From assembly GCA_017474845.1 (NCBI GenBank), contig JAFVGS010000015.1:1-64000 (forward strand): a stretch of DNA of 64,000 nucleotides, read 5' to 3'. Below, in pieces: positions 25,616-31,949 of this stretch. The position numbers were made by a program, and so were the translations under genes. How positions within the stretch are numbered: position 1 is the first letter of the stretch; each line of letters opens with the position of its first letter. The notes beneath the pieces are model-generated. The model was not told the DNA's origin. It did no database searches and saw only the letters and a list, made by a program, of their open reading frames with translations. Source of the DNA: Prevotella sp. Its GTDB lineage: Bacteria > Bacteroidota > Bacteroidia > Bacteroidales > Bacteroidaceae.

Positions 25616-25646
25616 CAAAATTAGGGTATAAAAAAATACCCGGCAA
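25616..25646 (-). promoter_or_regulatory. Promoter of the primase-helicase operon
   Basis: The minus strand reads TAATTTTG (25623-25616), with TTG about 20 bp upstream as -33 element. It lies directly after the terminator of the upstream transcript, so it would start the five-gene operon independently and gives a leader of about 180 nt. Confidence 0.6.
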
Positions 25647-25663
25647 GATAATGCTTGTCGGGT
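25628..25663 (-). terminator. Terminator of the HARE-HTH / DpnII island transcript
   Basis: On the minus strand tacccgacaag / cttgccgggta forms a stem of about 11 bp with one G-U pair, followed by a run of seven T. It lies about 45 bp after the 205-aa gene. Confidence 0.8.
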
Positions 25664-25710
25664 AAAAACACGGGTTAAGGGTTAAGCCGTGAGTAAAAAA
25701 ATGAGTAAAA

Positions 25711-26328
25711 CTAAAGCCCCTTTTCCATTAATATTTCAAGGAAACGCTGCGCAATAGCTTTCATCCTTTCGAAGGGCCGAAGCGTTCCAGAAGTCTCTGC
25801 GTCGAACTTCCATTTTGCAAAAGGCTTGTTAAAATCCGTCTGACTAATTTGCTTCACAGATGACTTCTTGTATGGGGCATTTACCTTACTTGGCATTACC
25901 TTATTAATAAATAGATCGAAACCGTCAAAGTCAGAATCCTTGCAGTATTTCTTATCCACCAAAATTCTATATATTGCTTGCCAATGGTTTTGGCGATTAA
26001 ATAACGATTCCTCCACCAACTTGCCCTTTTTCTTTACCAAGATGCGTTCATTCATCAATAGGAATAGTCGGATTTGTTCTTCTGGAGTTACAGCGATTCC
26101 TTTAGCTGAAGGTGCATCCTTCTTTGCTGTTTTCAGTTCCTTCATGTCCTCCTGAATCTCAGCAAGTCCATCTGATATCTCCTCAAACACATCCACCTCC
26201 TCGGCATCCCGCTCAAAGAATTCTCGCATCAAATCTTTGACGTCGGCACAGTTGACTTTGCTAAGGTGCAATTCTTTATGGTGGTCGAGATGTATGGCAC
26301 CATTCTCATATTTGTACTTCTCACTCAT
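25711..26328 (-). CDS. Hypothetical protein with KYENGAIHLD N-terminal motif, 205 aa
   Basis: Unrecognised. The protein starts MSEKYKYENGAIHLDHHKEL, a motif repeated at the C-terminus of the neighbouring HARE-HTH protein (KYERGAIHLDKKQEI). An acidic helix near 35-55 (FFERDAEEVDVFEE) and a helical C-terminal half (RPFERMKAIAQRFLEIL) follow. The shared motif suggests that the two proteins contact the same partner or each other. It lies 12 bp after the HARE-HTH gene and is followed by a terminator, so it ends the transcript. It may be cotranscribed with the restriction genes, but a separate promoter is likely at 26935. Confidence 0.65.
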   Translation of the reverse strand: MSEKYKYENGAIHLDHHKELHLSKVNCADVKDLMREFFERDAEEVDVFEEISDGLAEIQEDMKELKTAKKDAPSAKGIAVTPEEQIRLFLLMNERILVKKKGKLVEESLFNRQNHWQAIYRILVDKKYCKDSDFDGFDLFINKVMPSKVNAPYKKSSVKQISQTDFNKPFAKWKFDAETSGTLRPFERMKAIAQRFLEILMEKGL

Positions 26329-26340
26329 GGCCTTTATGAT

Positions 26341-26907
26341 CTATCTTTTCTTTTTATTATCTTCTTCCTCATCCAACTGTATTTCTTGCTTCTTATCCAG
26401 ATGTATGGCCCCACGCTCATATTTATAGGTAGGCTTTTCTGCCAGCTTCAGCAATGCTTTTGCCAGCTCATCTTCTTTTTCGTCAATCCATGCATCAAGC
26501 ACGGCAGCAGCTTCTTCATGGCCCATGTGTCTTAAGATATTTCTGATAGGGTCTGCATCAGGACGTTTGCGTTTATATTCGTTCATAACCTCAGCCAGAA
26601 ACTTTTCTATGAATTCAGCTTCTTTGGGGATCGTCATCAGTACATTGTTCCTTTCCTTTAATTCTTCATTCTCCTTTTTGAGAGTTGCAAGTTCTTCTTG
26701 GTAAGACACGAGTTCCCACCAGCCTTTCTTTCCTTCAACACGACGGAACATCTCTGGAGAGGTTTGGAGTAACCGTCGGAGTGTGGCACTTATGTCACTT
26801 CCGGGTTTATATTTGACAAATGGAATTACTCGAGGGTATATGTCCCCCAATCTGGCTCTTCCTCCTAATTCTTCAAGAGCCTTTTTGACAGCCTCTTTTT
26901 GAGTCAT
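26341..26907 (-). CDS. HARE-HTH winged-helix protein with coiled coil
   Basis: A 188-residue protein. Residues 1-67 form a HARE-HTH-type winged helix (TQKEAVKKALEELGGRA, then GDIYPRV, ISATLRRLLQTSP and KKGWWELVSY). HARE-HTH domains have been proposed to recognise modified DNA and often accompany restriction-modification genes, as here. Residues about 68-90 are a coiled coil (EELATLKKENEELKERN), followed by a helical region and a C-terminal KYERGAIHLDKKQEI motif shared with the next gene. The start at 26907 is chosen because GGAAGGAAAG precedes it; an ATG at 26925 lies almost at the predicted transcription start. Upstream lies a dense GATC cluster. Confidence 0.75.
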   Translation of the reverse strand: MTQKEAVKKALEELGGRARLGDIYPRVIPFVKYKPGSDISATLRRLLQTSPEMFRRVEGKKGWWELVSYQEELATLKKENEELKERNNVLMTIPKEAEFIEKFLAEVMNEYKRKRPDADPIRNILRHMGHEEAAAVLDAWIDEKEDELAKALLKLAEKPTYKYERGAIHLDKKQEIQLDEEEDNKKKR

Positions 26908-26934
26908 CTTTCCTTCCTTTTTCATATCAGTTGG

Positions 26935-27038
26935 CAAAGATAAGAAAAAAGTGGATCACCACCTGATCGGCGGATCATTGATGATCGTCTTTTGATCTTT
27001 TTTAACTTAGAATGTCAGAAAAAGGTGGTTGCCAGATC
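26935..27038 (-). promoter_or_regulatory. GATC-dense promoter region of the HARE-HTH gene
   Basis: The minus strand has TATCTTTG at 26942-26935 as -7 box. Six GATC sites follow upstream at 26954, 26965, 26973, 26983, 26994 and 27035, i.e. six in 85 bp where about 0.3 is expected by chance. The first two lie at the spacer and -33 positions. The 14-mer ttttgatctttttt (26990-27003) and the 13-mer agatcaaaagtta (27034-27046) both recur in front of the dpnD-like gene (31040-31068). Confidence 0.65.
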
Positions 27039-27043
27039 AAAAG

Positions 27044-27913
27044 TTATGGCATGAAGCAGTATTCTCTGTGGTATTTGAAATACTTCTGATGAGCTTCTTC
27101 TATTTTTCTTAGACAGACATCATCTGTAAGATGCAGAATCTTCCTTTCGCTTACAGGAAGAAGACTAGAATAGAGGATCTTTCCAGACATATCAAAAGAA
27201 ATATACCCATTGTCAAATAGTCTGTCATAATTAGCTTGCAAAAGAAGACCATTATACACATCTAGCCGTTCCGTGTTGTTTGATACTTTCCAAGGTTTTA
27301 TATGAGAAGCAATAAGAACAGCCTTTTGTTTACTATCGCTTATTGCACATCCTCCCCAATAACTAATTAAAGATGACCTGAAAATACCCTGGCCCAAACG
27401 GGATTTTACTATCGAATCTTTCTCGGTCTTTGATAGTATCTTGTTATTCTTTACTCTTCTGATTTCTGAGAGTATACTATTCTGTATTCTCTTGTGAAAG
27501 TCTGACTTTTTGTATTCCTCTTCTAATGTACTCTCTTTGTGGTCTTTAATTCTTTTGATAAGTTGGACACTTTGCTGAGGAGATTCTTTCTTTTCAACAA
27601 TAAGATATTGAAACAAGTCATATTCATACCCTTCTGTAGTGCTGGCAGATTCCCCATTTTTCCTTTGTAGATCGCCAGCCTGATATCCCCACTCATACGC
27701 CACCTCACAACTCTTATGCCGTTGATTACGTGCCTGACTTTCTGGTAATGACAACAACACCAATGCCACATCTCTTTTGTGTCCATTCAGACCATCTTTA
27801 TATCCTTCTTCATAGGCACATGCCGCACATTTATGCCTACCTGGCCCGCCCTGACTTGGCGGTAATTTGGCCATAATGGCTTGAATCTCATCGTGTCGTT
27901 TCTTGCAATCCAT
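27044..27913 (-). CDS. HNH endonuclease with duplicated N-terminal RHK/AYExGY module
   Basis: A 289-residue protein. The C-terminal third matches HNH_2-type nucleases: GGCAISDSK near 195, IASHIKPW near 208, and YNGLLLQANYDRLFDNGYI near 225-243. The N-terminus holds two copies of a 26-residue module (residues 17-42 and 56-81), each reading LPxSQ, RHKxC and AYExGYxxG, which could be small metal- or nucleic-acid-binding units. It is the last gene of the DpnII cluster, 12 bp downstream of the second methylase. It may be an accessory nuclease of the system. Base composition is AT-rich, unlike the flanking housekeeping genes. An alternative is an unrelated HNH passenger gene. Confidence 0.8.
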   Translation of the reverse strand: MDCKKRHDEIQAIMAKLPPSQGGPGRHKCAACAYEEGYKDGLNGHKRDVALVLLSLPESQARNQRHKSCEVAYEWGYQAGDLQRKNGESASTTEGYEYDLFQYLIVEKKESPQQSVQLIKRIKDHKESTLEEEYKKSDFHKRIQNSILSEIRRVKNNKILSKTEKDSIVKSRLGQGIFRSSLISYWGGCAISDSKQKAVLIASHIKPWKVSNNTERLDVYNGLLLQANYDRLFDNGYISFDMSGKILYSSLLPVSERKILHLTDDVCLRKIEEAHQKYFKYHREYCFMP

Positions 27914-27925
27914 AATAGTCGCTTT

Positions 27926-28804
27926 TTAGAATGGTAATTCTTCGAAAGGCATCGGTTCCTGGCATCCAAACAAATCGGTCTGAGTGTCCATAGCCTTAAC
28001 AATATCAGAAATCTTTTTTCTGTAAGTTGCGAAAGTATCCAGTCTTTCTATTTCTTCACGACGGGCTTTACTGATAGAAGCAAATTCTTCTTCTCGCTCT
28101 ATACCGAGGAAACGCCGATCCAATAGATTTGCGGCAATACCGGTCGTGCTGCTTCCGGCAAACGGATCAAGAACCCAGGCACCAGGTTTCGTGGATGCCA
28201 TGATGATACGGGAAAGAACGCATAACGGTTTTTGGGTAGGATGCTTGCCACATGATTTTTCCCACGGAGCAATAGCAGGCAGTCTCCAAACATCCGTCAT
28301 CTGCTTGTCATCGTTGATGTGCTTCATCAACTCATAATTATAATAATGTGGTACCTTTTCCTTCTTCCTTGCCCAGATAATAAACTCTGTGGAATATGTG
28401 AAATAGCGACATGAGATATTGGGCGGTGGATTTGTCTTGGCCCACGTGATGACGTTAAGTATCTTAAAACCTAACTGTGTCAAGGCATTGGCTACACTAA
28501 AAATATTATGGTATGTTCCTGATATCCATATCGTACCATTGTCTTTGAGTTTGTCCCGACAAAGAGAAATCCACTTTATATTGAATTCGTTAATCTCCTC
28601 AGGTGTCATGCCTTTATCCCAGTCACCTTTATCTACACAAACCACCTTCCCGCTCTGTACACTGATGCCACCACTCGACAGGAAATAAGGAGGGTCGGCA
28701 AACACCATGTCGAATTTGAATTTAAACTGGGGCAGCAGTTCAAAAGTATCACCACAGAGCAGATTGAAGTCGTGGGAGGGGGATTTATAGAATGGTTTTA
28801 TCAT
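27926..28804 (-). CDS. dpnA: DNA methyltransferase, DpnA-like (beta class)
   Basis: A 292-residue DNA amino-methyltransferase with the beta-class motif order: catalytic DPPY (VFADPPYFLSSGG near 36-48) before the AdoMet-binding FAGSSTTGIA near 222. HPTQKPL near 192 is the typical motif preceding it. In the DpnII system of Streptococcus pneumoniae such a second methylase, DpnA, modifies GATC also in single-stranded DNA and protects incoming plasmid DNA. That specificity is inferred here from the neighbours: a DpnII nuclease gene overlaps its start by 4 bp and a D12-class adenine methylase lies before that. Confidence 0.85.
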   Translation of the reverse strand: MIKPFYKSPSHDFNLLCGDTFELLPQFKFKFDMVFADPPYFLSSGGISVQSGKVVCVDKGDWDKGMTPEEINEFNIKWISLCRDKLKDNGTIWISGTYHNIFSVANALTQLGFKILNVITWAKTNPPPNISCRYFTYSTEFIIWARKKEKVPHYYNYELMKHINDDKQMTDVWRLPAIAPWEKSCGKHPTQKPLCVLSRIIMASTKPGAWVLDPFAGSSTTGIAANLLDRRFLGIEREEEFASISKARREEIERLDTFATYRKKISDIVKAMDTQTDLFGCQEPMPFEELPF

Positions 28805-29619
28805 TTGATACTGTCCACAAACGAACTTAGATTAGTCAGATTGTAAACACTGGGAATTGTATTATATGCCTCTTCGAGTTTATTGCGTGCAGATTTCCAT
28901 CCTATACCATCCGTAATCCAAACGAATTCGAATCCTTCAACAGAATTGACCTTTGGAGCAAGGTCTGTATAGGATCGGGCCACTTCATTGAGTTTGGAAC
29001 CGCCACCACTATAGAAATTCACTTCAATCAGATATTTCTTCTTTGAGGTTTTAATAAAGAAGTCAAATCGTTTCTCGTCAGCTCCAAGTACCGAGAGCTG
29101 TGGGAATTCAGAGGAATAAACCTCTTGACGGAACTTGATCCCTTTTGATCGGAAGACTCTGGCAACCGTATCCTCCATGATGTGGCCGCTGCGATTCTTA
29201 CGGGCGTTGGTGTCAAGGCCTGTTTCAATGCCAAAAACATAATCAACAAGATTCTTTATCCGACGGGATGAAAAGATCTCGGCCAATCCTGTGCCTTCCA
29301 GAAACTCTACGACCTTATCACTCGACTCAAAATAACTCTTCAGTAAGACTACATTGCCATTACAATCCACGACAGGCTTCTTTCCCTCGTCTCTAACTGC
29401 AATCAAAATGCCAAGCACCTCAAACACATGGCGGTCGCGTTTCCATATTTCTGAGACACCTTTTGACATGTCGTCTTTACCAATTAGATAGTTGAGCGTG
29501 TTGAGGCTCATTTCCACCTCAGCCACATTGGCTGAAATCTTGTCAAAGTCGCAGAAGAAATCCAGCGTCTGATTTGTCTCCTGTAGTTGAGACATAAATA
29601 GTTCGAAATTCTTATTCAT
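28801..29619 (-). CDS. dpnB: Type II restriction endonuclease, DpnII family
   Basis: A 272-residue nuclease. The fold resembles DpnII/MboI: an all-helical N-terminal half, then the catalytic segment with KRFDFFIKT near 187, a short loop, YLIEVNFYSGGGSKLNEVARSY near 198 (quoted as YLIEVNFY and GGGSKLNEVA). The Asp and Glu there are the likely metal ligands, and the GGGSKLNEVA stretch is a strong DpnII signature. It should cut unmethylated GATC. It overlaps the methylase genes on both sides (8 bp upstream, 4 bp downstream), so all three are translated together. Confidence 0.87.
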   Translation of the reverse strand: MNKNFELFMSQLQETNQTLDFFCDFDKISANVAEVEMSLNTLNYLIGKDDMSKGVSEIWKRDRHVFEVLGILIAVRDEGKKPVVDCNGNVVLLKSYFESSDKVVEFLEGTGLAEIFSSRRIKNLVDYVFGIETGLDTNARKNRSGHIMEDTVARVFRSKGIKFRQEVYSSEFPQLSVLGADEKRFDFFIKTSKKKYLIEVNFYSGGGSKLNEVARSYTDLAPKVNSVEGFEFVWITDGIGWKSARNKLEEAYNTIPSVYNLTNLSSFVDSIK

Positions 29620-30514
29620 AGTTTTTGATTAATAATTCTGTTAGTTTTCCTCGTTTCTCAGGATTCGCATTGATAGCACGAGATGCATAGACACGATGGA
29701 TATGGAAGTCTGCATAGATATCCTCGAAGAATGTGTCTTCAGGATTCTTTGCTGAACAATCGGCATTGCTGAGCATCCACATCACGTTGGCATTATTGTT
29801 GAGCCGGGCGCAGAAATCACGCAGCCTTATCTGCTCATCGTCGTTGAATTCCTCTTTGGCATATGAGTTAAAACTCGAGGTCGCATTCAGAGGACGATAT
29901 GGCGGATCGAAATAGAAGAAGTTCACACCGTCACCCATATAATTTGCTGTGTCTTCGAAGTCGCCATTTAATATCGTGACATTGACCCGATTTAACAACT
30001 CACTATCGGCCTTGATTGTATCAGCGTTGCAGATCGTAGGATGCAGATTACGTCCGAAGGGAACATTAAACTTACCCTTGGCATTGACTCGATAAAGGCC
30101 GTTGAAACAGGTTCGGTTCAGGAACATCAGATACTTCGTACGATCTATGTCGTCGAGTTGATTCTCATTAAAGATGTTTCTAATGGAGAGAAAGAAATCT
30201 TTCTTTGCGTCTTCATCAGGCTGATCGAAGTAATTACGCTCCAGTTCTGACAGCCTTGAAATAAGCTCATCCGATTGATTCTTGATGATACGATAGGCCG
30301 TCACCAAGTAAGGATTGATGTCGTTGATGACTGCATTCGTGATATTGGGGAATCTGCGGAGCATGTGAAATAACATCGCACCGCCACCCACGAATGGCTC
30401 AATATAGGAAAACTGCTGCTGATTGAGTTCTGCAGGCAGATGCTGGTCGAGCTGAGATAATAGTTGCCCTTTGCCGCCAGCCCATTTCAAGAAGGGCTTT
30501 GCTTCTGTACTCAT
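29612..30514 (-). CDS. dpnM: DNA adenine methylase, Dam/DpnM type (D12 class)
   Basis: A 300-residue N6-adenine methyltransferase. AdoMet-binding motif FLKWAGGKGQLL is at residues 7-18, and the catalytic DPPY motif is in FFYFDPPYRPL near 178. It should methylate the A of GATC and protect the chromosome from the DpnII nuclease. The start at 30514 (MSTEAKP) is chosen since homologues begin just before FLKWAGG; the open frame runs further upstream without support. A hairpin ctttttgc / gcaaaaag lies 10-30 nt before this start, and a much larger one further up. Confidence 0.9.
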   Translation of the reverse strand: MSTEAKPFLKWAGGKGQLLSQLDQHLPAELNQQQFSYIEPFVGGGAMLFHMLRRFPNITNAVINDINPYLVTAYRIIKNQSDELISRLSELERNYFDQPDEDAKKDFFLSIRNIFNENQLDDIDRTKYLMFLNRTCFNGLYRVNAKGKFNVPFGRNLHPTICNADTIKADSELLNRVNVTILNGDFEDTANYMGDGVNFFYFDPPYRPLNATSSFNSYAKEEFNDDEQIRLRDFCARLNNNANVMWMLSNADCSAKNPEDTFFEDIYADFHIHRVYASRAINANPEKRGKLTELLIKNYE

Positions 30515-30524
30515 CTTTTGTTCT

Positions 30525-30543
30525 TTTTGCTGCGGGCAAAAAG
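30525..30543 (-). promoter_or_regulatory. Small hairpin just upstream of dpnM
   Basis: An 8-bp perfect stem, ctttttgc with gcaaaaag and a short loop, lies 11-29 nt before the dpnM start codon, where a ribosome would bind. It could limit translation. Confidence 0.45.
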
Positions 30544-30567
30544 AAAGCGTACCACCTTCGTTTTCCA

Positions 30568-30708
30568 ACTCTTAACGAAGGCCGTCCACCACAGAAGCCC
30601 ATACAGAGAGAAGGAAAGGAAGGGGTACGCCTATACAGAATAGGCGTATCCTCATTCCTCGAGACTCTCTGTATTAAAACGGTTTGGTGGACTGTTTTCG
30701 TTAAAAGT
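30568..30708 (-). ncRNA. Nested 141-nt hairpin in the dpnM leader
   Basis: Four successive stems nest inside one another. Outer: actcttaacgaa (30568-30579) with ttcgttaaaagt (30697-30708). Next: gtccacca (30584-30591) with tggtggac (30685-30692). Next: atacagagag (30601-30610) with ctctctgtat (30665-30674), perfect. Inner: tacgcctat (30626-30634) with ataggcgta (30640-30648), perfect, 5-nt loop. It lies between the predicted dpnM promoter and its start codon. It could be a regulatory leader element, a small RNA or an inserted palindromic element; I cannot tell which. Confidence 0.6.
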
Positions 30709-30781
30709 CTCTTCGAACTTAGATACTACTATCTAATTCCCACAATGTCAAATGCGCTCATGATGAGTATCAAAAGCGGTG

Positions 30782-30812
30782 CAAAGTTAGTCATTTCTTA
30801 TGAAAACTACAA
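30782..30812 (-). promoter_or_regulatory. Internal promoter for dpnM
   Basis: The minus strand reads TAACTTTG at 30789-30782, with a TTG about 20 bp upstream as -33 element. It lies just after the stop codon of the dpnD-like gene and would give dpnM a leader of about 260 nt. Confidence 0.6.
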
Positions 30813-30816
30813 GCAC

Positions 30817-30996
30817 TCACTCAGATTTTTCATCTTTCACGCTGATTTCTGTTTCTTTGTAGTCAGAATCGTCCAGCACAATTTGGTAATTTCGGTACAT
30901 TTGCCTCACTCTTTTAATGGCGTCGTCTTTATCAACGGCTTCCACATCCACGATGCGACTTAGCACCTCCATCACTTCTATGCTGTACTTCTTCAT
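30817..30996 (-). CDS. DpnD/PcfM-like small protein, 59 aa
   Basis: A 59-residue protein from the ATG at 30996 (MKKYSIEVMEVLSRIVDVEA...). It is one short alpha/beta unit: a first strand, then VDKDDAIKRVRQMYRN near 21-36 and an EIVL-like acidic end (YQIVLDDSDYKETEI). This is the layout I know for the DpnD/PcfM family, small proteins found with Dpn restriction systems and conjugative plasmids, of unknown function. A longer frame to a TTG at 31056 exists but lacks support. It heads the restriction island on the minus strand. A -7 box lies about 10 bp upstream. Confidence 0.75.
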   Translation of the reverse strand: MKKYSIEVMEVLSRIVDVEAVDKDDAIKRVRQMYRNYQIVLDDSDYKETEISVKDEKSE

Positions 30997-31004
30997 ACAT
31001 CTTG

Positions 31005-31074
31005 CAAAATTAGCATAAAAGTATGAAACAATCGGCAATAGATCAAAAGTTAACAAAAAAGATCAAAATAGATC
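31005..31074 (-). promoter_or_regulatory. Promoter region of the dpnD-like gene with GATC sites
   Basis: The minus strand reads TAATTTTG at 31012-31005. GATC occurs at 31041, 31061 and 31071. The 13-mer agatcaaaagtta (31040-31052) and the 14-mer aaaaaagatcaaaa (31055-31068) are shared with the HARE-HTH promoter region at 26990-27046. A further TATCTTTG-type promoter on the same strand lies at about 31380-31412. Confidence 0.6.
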
Positions 31075-31081
31075 ATTTTCG

Positions 31082-31416
31082 GACGGAGCACATTTTACGG
31101 CTCATTATTTATGAGAAAGACGCTTACAGATGTAAATAGTCCCGTACAACCTACACGAGTGAACTACGTACCACGTAACCGTTCAGTTGCAAAGGACTAT
31201 TCAAAAGTGGAGCAGGGATCGTATACACATGGGGCCAGGAGCGCTGTGTACATTCAAATCGTGATATGCATACTGGTGTAGTAGGCGGTATGAAAACTAA
31301 CGAGGTTTTTAAAGAGGCTCTTGTTTATTCTTTTGATCGTCTGCATAATTATAATAATTGTAGTTCAAATTTTCTGTTGCAAAGATACTACAATTAAGGT
31401 GTAAACACAAATATAT
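31082..31416. other. Stretch without a convincing gene
   Basis: It holds a 56-codon open frame on the plus strand (31111-31281, starting MRKTLTDVNSPVQ) with no recognised similarity and no clear promoter, so I do not call it a gene. On the minus strand a TATCTTTG -7 box at 31387-31380 with a TTG 20 bp upstream could start a long transcript into the dpnD-like gene. Two more GATC sites lie at about 31209 and 31335. Confidence 0.4.
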
Positions 31417-31784
31417 TCAACAAACCACAGGAATTACATAACGAAATCGAGCGAATATTTGCATTAATGGTAGTAATTGATCCGGACGCCCGTCGAGGCA
31501 GTTGGGATAGTCGTCCACAAACTCGCCCGCGAACGAAAACCGCGTGATATGTTCCCTGTCGTCGCTGATGCCGTGCGTCACATACTTGAAGCAACCCTCC
31601 GCCACGTAGCCAAACCAACGCGACGGGTCGCCCTCGTGCTCCATCTGATCACCCTTGCGGTAAGACACCGCCTCACCCTCACGCTCGCAACGCTCGGCTA
31701 TGCCGCTTTGCTTGCAAAGAACTCACGCAGCACCTGAAGGTCAATACTGTTATTGCTGAATTTGACGTTGTCGAAATCCGTCAC
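31417..31784 (-). pseudogene. Broken Crp/Fnr-family regulator gene
   Basis: Read on the minus strand, the part beginning with the GTG at 31784 encodes VTDFDNVKFSNNSIDLQVL and REFFASKAA, then hits a stop. The reading shifts frame and continues as SYRKGDQMEHEGDPSRWFGY...FAGEFVDDYPNCLDGRP, a clear cyclic-nucleotide-binding fold of a Crp/Fnr regulator. Between the two parts lies a repeat (about 31675-31715) with the gccgagcg module, so a repeat insertion probably broke the gene. The DNA-binding half is missing. The protein is surely not made as such. Confidence 0.7.
31675..31715 (-). repeat. Dispersed repeat inside the Crp/Fnr pseudogene
   Basis: Inverted, it reads gcaagcaaagcggcatagcc then gagcgttgcgagcgtgag. 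Related modules occur at 6056-6067, 10651-10662 and about 31800-31860. Confidence 0.55.
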
Positions 31785-31794
31785 GACTCGGCAT

Positions 31795-31860
31795 AGTGCA
31801 AGCGAGCTTCTTGCGTCCCTTCGGTAGCAAGCGGCAAAGCCGAGCGGACTCTGCTCTCGC
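31795..31860. repeat. Dispersed palindromic repeat beside the Crp/Fnr pseudogene
   Basis: It contains gcaagcgagcttcttgcgtc, then ccttcggtagcaagcggcaaagccgagcgg as two adjoining parts. Its inverse matches the palindrome between HU-like gene 1 and the smalltalk gene (about 10945-10970) at about 23 of 26 bases. Confidence 0.55.
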
Positions 31861-31949
31861 TGCTCCAGATTTTCTGTTACATAAGTCAGCCGGTTAGAAA
31901 CAAGCCGCCATCATTTCCTTTGCTCAACTTGTGGATGTGGGCGAGGATG

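Noticed and set aside
30515..30568. Extending dpnM upstream to 30568
   Set aside because: The extra residues (MENEGGTLSFCPQQ) run through a hairpin and have no counterpart in the methylase family; the ATG at 30514 fits better.
31111..31281. A 56-codon plus-strand frame as a gene
   Set aside because: It has no promoter, ribosome-binding site or known similarity, and its codon use is not typical; it is reported only in the description of the stretch.
20201..31400. Calling 20-31 kb a prophage or integrative conjugative element
   Set aside because: No integrase, relaxase, capsid, terminase or attachment-site duplication is visible. The two halves also differ in base composition, so they are probably separate acquisitions.
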